From positions 113,397,933 through 113,461,932 of the forward strand of contig NC_081410.1 of the NCBI RefSeq assembly GCF_030272615.1: DNA of 64,000 bases, written 5' to 3'. This DNA is from Cryptomeria japonica. Its lineage: Eukaryota; Streptophyta; Pinopsida; Cupressales; Cupressaceae. Position 1 is the stretch's first letter, and each line of letters begins with the position of its first letter. Made by a program: the position numbers and the translations under genes. Shown piece after piece: positions 57,853 to 64,000 of the stretch. The notes under the pieces were generated by a model. That model ran no database searches, was not told the DNA's origin, and saw nothing but the letters and a program-made list of their open reading frames with translations.

Positions 57853-59879
57853 ACTCTTGAAACTTACTTCTCACTTATGTCCCACCTAAGCTTTATAAAG
57901 AAGATCTTCACTAGAATTTGGGAACGTGGGGTCCCATTAGAGTCCTTCACTTGCAACAAAAATATGAGGGTTTTGTCATTGTGGATTACTTCATCCGCAA
58001 CCATGCAAAATAAATCCTAGTTGAAATACAATAAGGAAGGGTATTTATTGGTCATGGTTGGGGAATGGAAGGAGGAAAATCAATATGGGTTGAGTACACT
58101 AGACCCACAACCTAGAAACAATGCACGCTTGTCGTTTTCAATTTAGATACCTCCATGTCACCACATAGTATAAGATTCCACTTCCAACAATATGGTATGT
58201 TTGAAAAATGCTTCCTTACCCCCTCTCTCTCTATTTTAACCAAAGCTTTCACAATTAGGGTTTACATTCTTTCATGTCACCCATTAAAATTTTTCATCTT
58301 AAAGAGGCTTGTGTTGAGGATTGCAAGCAAAATAATTGCAAGTATCAATATAAGCCATGAAGATAGCCTCTTCAAGCACTTCCTCCATCTCCACCTTCTT
58401 TTTTTACCCAACCAAGAATGAATTTTCCCATGCCCATATCATACAATATCTTCTCTCTGAGATACAGCTAGAGATAAGTTATATTCCACCAATATTCCCT
58501 TTTTCTTTTCTTCTTGTGAATACTAACTTTTCTAGTTAAAAAATAATAGATCCTCTACTAAACATTCTACCTAATTTATTGGTCATGGTTGGGGAATGGA
58601 AGGAGGAAAATTAGTATGGGTTGAGTATGTTAGATCCACAGTACAAAACCATGGCACATTTGTCATTTTACATTTGGAAACCACCATGTCACCATATAGT
58701 ATAAGATCCCTCTCTCTCTCCCTCCTCTCCCTTCTCCCTCTCTTTGTTTCTACCAAATCTTTCACATTAATAATTTTGCAGTTACGTATCTCATCGGAGA
58801 GGGTCAAGTTGTTATTTATACAAGAGGAACATGAATGAATTCAATATTTATTCAAGTTCAAATATGATTGGCATCATAACTCATGGATTGTAAGATATTA
58901 TTATACTTTTTCTCAATGTATGATTCTCTTGGAGCTCAAAAATTATGAAAAGCAATAAAGAAGAGGGAGGTGTCTATTTCAAGTTTTCTTTGTCACACAA
59001 GTAGTGGACATATCCAATTATGTGTGCCTAATAAAATATTTATTCCTAACAACCTTTCATTGAAAGAGTTAAAGATACCATTGGACCTCTTTGAAATGTA
59101 TGTGTCTCTTGGAGCTCAAAAGATATTGAAAGCAATAAAGAAAAAGGAGGTGTTTGTTTCAAGTAACAACCTCTCTCCCCCTCCTATCCTTTTCCCCAAC
59201 ACCCCCTCCTCTCTCTCTCTCCATCTCTCTCTCTCTCCCCACCTCCCTTCATACACTTAGGTGGAGGCCAAATTTTAGGACCAACAACATTAGCCCATTC
59301 ACATTACTGCCCCTAAAAATGTGTATGTGTCTTGTTTGGGTCCATAGTGTCAAAAACCCATACGTAGTTTTTATCATTACAAACACATATGGTTTTTTAA
59401 CACTATAGACTTTGCAAAACCAATTGGACACCCAGGCATTTTAGGGGCAAAAACACAAACAAACTAAGAAAAAGTAACCCGCAAGCATTATGTTGAGTTA
59501 AAGTGGATTCACAACAGCCAAACAAACCCCAAAAAACTCTATTGGAGGTCCCACTGCAAGTGTTTCTGTATACCCGCGATATTATCAAATAGTGTAAGAG
59601 TTTGTTTAGTTTTATATGACTTGAAATGTATAAATAAATAAATTTTTCCATTTTCTTTTGTTTGTTTAATACTTTTGATTGTCAAATTCAATGATTTTCA
59701 TAGTTTTCGTGACATAATTCATTTGTTTATTTTGTATATTTTTACTAACACATATGGTGTCATTTAGGATAGTTGATATTAAGTATAGGAAGGAACAAGT
59801 GAGGAACAACCGAATTAAAAGAGGTAGCAAAGGAAAGACAAAAGGACCACATGAGAAGATTACATGAAGCAAGAAAAAT
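57853..59879. other. Non-coding part of block B
   Basis: It matches 28205-29880 of copy A with the B-specific extra at about 59085-59320, which includes a CT-rich tract. No gene recognised. Confidence 0.6.
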
Positions 59880-60945
59880 AAGAGGAGAAGGTATGCCATC
59901 TACACCAACTCAATTACATGTACCAAATGAACCTAATGAAAACCAAGAACAAGTGTCAATAAATGATCAAAAAAATGTACTTAATGCAAACTAGAAATAT
60001 GCACCAATATTAAGACCTCCTAGAATTATTCGTAAAAAACCAAAGCATCTAATTAAAATTGATGAAAATATTTTGAAGCCAATGCCTGATAAATTCTTGA
60101 ATGCACTTGTAGAAGAATGACTAATATAATATGGAAAAAGTATTTTGAGAGTTTAAATCAAACTAGACGATGCCATTTAATTGTTGAAATGATAAAAAAA
60201 TAGAATTTTAGAGACAGAATAAAAATTAATGGTTTAAAATCATCTAAATATAATAGTGAAAAAACTATATTAATAAATCTATTTGATACATATCAAGCAA
60301 TTGGTTCGACATCATGATCTAAATATGCCAATATTACCCAACATGTTCTTATGTCAACCATAATAAGAAAACAAACTAAAGTCATCTTTAATACTTGCAA
60401 AACAATTATGTCATTAAAGATAAGTAGAAGAACACTACACTATGCCTTAGGGAGCTATGAGAAAATTGAGGATCCTAACAATAATTTTCTTTGGGTGTTC
60501 TCGAATAGACTTCCATGGAAAGATAAGGTTGTTGTTGAGGCATTAAGATTATTAATTGAAAAAAATTGGCATGACAACACAATAGTTTCGCCCAATCAAA
60601 GAGATGTTTTTAGAAGGCGAATTGGAACTAAAAATCATGAGCCACTTCCAAATTTTTTTTATATGACTCAAACATAATTTTACGAGAAATACATTCAAAG
60701 CTATCCTCAAATAAGAATTAGTCAAAGGCTTTTTTAAATGAATAAACTTATTTATGTTAAGATAAATCATGCATGCACCTCATGTTGTGGTAGAATGCAT
60801 ATTGAATTTTTTATGCACTATGATATTTATTGTCATATATGTTGTACTTTGCACACTAATGATGTTTTGCAGGAATGTGGTATACAAGTACCTCCAAAGT
60901 CTTCAGTAGATTTTATTTCAAGTGTATTATGTAGAAGAGATGATC
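59880..60945 (+). pseudogene. Degenerate cysteine-rich transposase-like frame, copy B
   Basis: This is the better-kept copy. From 60351: TLHYALGSYEKIEDPNNNFL, FSNRLPWKDKVVVEALRLLI, NWHDNTIVSPNQRDVFRRRI, EPLPNFFYMTQT, stop, then IQSYPQIRISQR and from 60738 INHACTSCCGRMHIEFFMHY, CHICCTLHTNDVLQECGIQV and PPKSSVDFISSVLCRRDDQM. The segment with the CATCGDLQC cluster seen in copy A is deleted here. Family assignment as for copy A: pattern only, tentative. Upstream, 60000-60130 matches the A piece with MPDKFLNALVEE. Confidence 0.45.
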
Positions 60946-61492
60946 AAATGAACAAATTTGATCAAATATCACCTTTTATATATATCCAAATGTAGAATAA
61001 AAGTTTTACAAATGTATGGCATATGTGTCAACTCAATAAAATATACAATAAAGGATATGTGCCAACATAAAACAGGTTTTACAAAAATGTGGAATATGCC
61101 ATCTCAAGATCGATATATAATAAAAAGGTTGAATATCTATATGTATTTGTCATTCAATCACCACAACTAACTCTATATGACTACCAAATCCTATAGTTGT
61201 GGTGGATCAAAATCGAGCGTCTTTGAAGTACTATGTGGCTCTGTAGATGCTTGCACAAGAATAATTGAAACAAAAAATTAGATTACATGTGTAAATAATA
61301 GTTTACAATTATCAAATAAACATCAAAACAACTATATTGAACTATAATTTCTATACAATTGAATTGTTGATTACCTCATGTCATTATTTTTTTGGCTAAA
61401 AGGCATTCTGAAAATGATGGTACTCTTTGACAATCTAGAGTCCTACCAAATTGGTCAGGTAGAGGATCCATGTTATGGCCAAATTGCAAAGA

Positions 61493-61650
61493 GGGCTATA
61501 CCAATTAAAATACAATGATAGCCACCTTGGTCTATAATGATTTATTAGGAATGACTTGTATCATTGTATTTTAGTTGGTATAGCCCACTTGGCATACAAT
61601 TATTCATTAGGCAATACGTGTTTCATTGTACTTTACTTGGTATAGTCTCC
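61493..61650. repeat. Hairpin MITE-like repeat, copy B
   Basis: GGGCTATACCAATTAAAATA at 61493 and its complement ending TGGTATAGCCC at 61586 pair over about 28 bases with one mismatch. A second right-hand half follows, ending near 61646, as in copy A. Confidence 0.75.
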
Positions 61651-62084
61651 TTGCTATTTTAGTTGACAAAGAAACATAAACTAAAAATATATATTCACTT
61701 GCATCAAAACATATCTTTATAATATAAAATAAATGTGTACCATAGGCTCTAATGGTTCTTCTATTGTCCTAAGAGGGGTCGCCATTGATGAAATGAGTAT
61801 GGACGTTTCCTATATGAAAATGACAATAATGTAATACAATGAATGTACACATGTGCATATAATCATGAAATCAAGAAAATTAAAAAAACATATACCTCTT
61901 TCCTCTCCTCTTCCTATGTATCATTAGGGGCATTCATCAATCTTGTAAACAATCCTGGTTATCGTTGTATGTAGAAGAAAAACAATGTAAGACTAGATCA
62001 ATGTAGATGTACATATATAATTATAATACATTTGAAAAAACAAATAACTTGTATCAACTCTTGAAACTATTATATCTTTCTCTA
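61651..62084. other. Non-coding end of the block B left part
   Basis: It matches 33640-33893 loosely and has a B-specific 61680-61920 part. No gene recognised. Confidence 0.45.
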
Positions 62085-63400
62085 TAATTGTTGAAGGTTT
62101 TTTAGTTGCAGTGGGAGCTTTTATTTTGTGGGTTTTTTTATAGATTTCAGTAAGGTTGTATACTATGGCCTCCACCTCTCGTCAAGATATTGAGAAGTTC
62201 AATGACACTAGTTATGAGATATGGAAGCTATAGGTTGAAGATCTCCTAGAAGAGAGAGATCGTTGGTTGTCAGTTCCAAAAGAGAAGAAACCAAAGGATT
62301 CCACCTTGACAAATCATGAGTGGAAAAAGTTAGAAAAGAAGGCACAAGGAACCATTTGGTTGTGTCTCATTGACTTTGTCCTCTTGAATGTCTCTATAGA
62401 AGACACTGCATACAAGCTTTGAAAGAAAATAGGTGATATCCATTAACTAAGAGTTTGTCTAAGAAGCTCTATATCTGAAAATATTTTTGTATTCTTTGAA
62501 AATGAAGGATGGTGGTTCTATTGTTGAACCTTTGAATTCTTTTAATTTGATTTTAAGTCAACTTGCATCAATAGATGCTAGTATTGAAGATGAAGATAAA
62601 TTTATGTTTCTACTTTTCTCTTTGCTTGATTCTTGGGAAAATATTTGTTGTCATAAGTAGTGGTGGTGCAAGGCCTAAGATGGACAATGTGATTCCCATA
62701 ATTCTTTCAAAAGAGATGAGGAGAAAGACCATGAAATTTGGCTCCCAAGATGCCTCGCATGTTTGAGGAAGGCCTAAGGAGAAAGGGCCTAAAGGGGATA
62801 AAATGAAGGATAAGCTAAAATGATGTTCCAGGAGTCCTAGAAAGAGAAGAGTTAAGTATTGGAACCATGGTAAAAGAGGACATGTGAAGGAGTGTATGAA
62901 TAAAAAGAAGAGAATTGATGCTTCCAGGATAAGTCTTCAGATGATGGTGATTCTGATGCTTTATTTATTTTAGCTATTTGTAACAATGTTTGGCTTGTTG
63001 ATTCAAGTGCTTCCTACCATATGACTCACATGGAGTGGTTTTCTAAGTACAAAGGATATGATGAAGGGGTAATTTCTCTTGCTAATAACACCTTAGTGAG
63101 GATTGTTGACAAAGGAAAGGTAAAGTTGTGTTTCAATGATGGGAGGATTCTTTCCATTGATAATGTTTTACATATTCCAGATCTTGCAAGATGTTTGCTT
63201 TTGGTTTCCATCTTAAATGATTGTGGAATGCATGTGACATTTGATAAGTCTGATTTTGGGTTGGTAAGGGGAAGTTTGGTAATCATATGTCCCCCTTTTG
63301 AATTTATTTCTCACTTTACATGGACTAGATTCAAAATGGGTACATGTGATTCCTAGTGATCTCCACTCCACTAGTTAGTCGAAACATTATCTATATAAGA
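62085..63400 (+). pseudogene. Copia gag-protease fragment, copy B
   Basis: Same fragment as 37437-38790. ATG at 62165 (MASTSRQDIEKFNDTSYEIW), DLLEERDRWLSVPKEKKPKD, the knuckle remnant near 62860-62900 (GHVKECMNKK type), then LVDSSASYHMTHMEW (62995), where the catalytic DSG is DSS, and LANNTLVRIVDKGKVKLCFN. Frame breaks are at nearly the same places as in copy A, so the fragment was mostly dead before it was duplicated. Confidence 0.82.
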
Positions 63401-63601
63401 TAGTACTTTGTAACTGTAGCGTCCTAAAATTGTGACACTTGCAATTTCGACTGCATTTCGGTCTTCACGATGGCGACGCAACACGCAACCTGAATGGAGA
63501 CCCCAAAACTTGCTCACGACACTGAAAACTGCATTTTTCAAGCACACTGGCCTGAACCTCCTTGCACCCTGATGTCCCGGGAGGTGGGACCAGAGCGCCC
63601 A

Positions 63602-63629
63602 GCGCCCTGGTCCCTCAGGACCAGGGCGC
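63602..63629. repeat. Perfect GC-rich hairpin in the gypsy LTR
   Basis: GCGCCCTGGTCC (63602-63613), a four-base loop, then the exact complement GGACCAGGGCGC (63618-63629). Two further CCCTGGTCCC words follow within 30 bases. Confidence 0.9.
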
Positions 63630-63766
63630 CAGCACCCTGGTCCCTGGGTCCTATTTTGGGCCCGGTTTCCTAAGTGATATCGGGTCTTTTTGATTGCAAT
63701 TTGGAAATATACTTCCCTGGTCGGCCTAAGGTCGGGAAAATCAGTCTATTAGCCCTAATTGACAAG

Positions 63767-63774
63767 TATATAAA
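63767..63774 (+). promoter_or_regulatory. Likely TATA box of the 63.4 kb LTR
   Basis: TATATAAA about 350 bases into the LTR, followed by a short pyrimidine-rich segment and a purine start region. Confidence 0.6.
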
Positions 63775-64000
63775 CTACATTTTCCTCTCTCATTCGAGAT
63801 GATGGAAAAGGCATGGAAACTATACTCAAGCATTCAAGCATTCAAGCAATTGATCATTTCAAGTCTCCATTCAAGGCTTAGTGTTGCATTCAAGACAAGG
63901 ATTCAACCATTGAAGAGGAGATCACTTACTTCATGCTACAACATACTACAACATACAACATCTAAACCTTCGGACATAAGGATACCAACATCCTTAGAAC

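Larger units (their letters stand above)
49555..63414 (+). repeat. Duplicated block, copy B
   Basis: Direct-orientation counterpart of 27784-38840. The left end is inside the gypsy LTR tail. The block is interrupted by Copia2 (49973-57847), then continues 57853-62084 (matching 28205-33893) and 62085-63414 (matching 37437-38840). It stops where a new LTR begins at 63415, so the true right end may lie beyond. B has about 240 extra bases at 59085-59320, containing a second copy of its own GAGCTCAAAAGATATTG segment. Confidence 0.8.
63415..64000 (+). mobile_element. Start of a Ty3/gypsy LTR, truncated by the window end
   Basis: It begins TGTAGCGTCCTAAAATTG, similar in style to the solo LTR start at 26952, and breaks the homology between the two blocks exactly here. 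It is GC-richer than its surroundings, carries a perfect hairpin at 63602-63629 and a TATATAAA at 63767-63774, and is followed by the CATTCAAGCATTCAAG-type leader seen in related LTRs. GTAAC (63410-63414) would be the left target duplication. Confidence 0.75.

Noticed and set aside
1-64000. CRISPR array, bacterial operons, rRNA or tRNA genes
   Set aside because: No regularly spaced direct repeats with unique spacers, no ribosome-binding pattern and no tRNA cloverleaf apart from the SINE head. The content is eukaryotic.

Overview
The window looks like nuclear DNA of a large, repeat-rich plant genome. A gymnosperm/conifer is my best guess, inferred from the retroelement types and AT-rich decay; no host marker gene is present. 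I see no intact host protein gene, no rRNA or tRNA gene and no CRISPR array. Almost everything recognisable is a decayed transposable element, several nested inside each other.

Left third (1-24954): a minus-strand Ty1/copia element (Copia1) enters from the left edge with RNase H, RT, integrase, protease and gag, followed by a primer-binding site and an LTR. That LTR was hit twice: by a ~1 kb DNA transposon (4251-5246), and at 6051/24579 by a complete 18.5 kb Ty3/gypsy element of the Tat type (6052-24578). The Tat element has two ~1.37 kb LTRs, a near-matching 5 bp target duplication, gag-pol with a G-patch-like motif and two RNase H domains, and an antisense gene for a Plant Mobile Domain protein (20219-22035). 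A short motif array (AGCGCTATTG and variants) lies upstream of gag and again, inverted, upstream of the antisense gene, so each transcription unit has the array in the same relative orientation. The LTR remainder resumes at 24579 and ends at 24954, inside an even older copia protease fragment.

Middle and right (27.8-63.4 kb): two direct copies of one old block are present. Copy A covers about 27784-38840 and copy B about 49555-63414. The block carries a Ty3/gypsy LTR tail, a degenerate cysteine-rich transposase-like reading frame, a hairpin MITE-like repeat and a copia 5' gag-protease fragment. The copies differ by large events: a complete 7.9 kb copia element (Copia2, 49973-57847, TSD TACTC) in copy B, a 1.2 kb segment present only in A, and a 3.5 kb segment missing from B with a CTTTC microhomology at the junction. 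Copia2 carries a second copy of the ~1 kb DNA transposon in its 5' LTR, and its 3' LTR preserves the empty site.

Between the two copies (38.9-49.5 kb) lie a minus-strand copia gag-protease remnant with a 163 bp 5'-truncated LINE inside it, a LINE-type RNase H remnant, an 84 bp tandem repeat, a very large fold-back (arms of about 350 bp), a pogo/Tigger-like transposase remnant and an unrecognised minus-strand charged ORF. At 63415 a further Ty3/gypsy LTR with a perfect GC-rich hairpin begins and runs off the window.

Order of events inferred from nesting: old copia protease fragment, then Copia1, then Tat. The Tat LTRs differ by roughly 3% and the Copia2 LTRs by roughly 12% (counts by eye), so Tat is the youngest large insertion. 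All coding regions carry stops or frameshifts.
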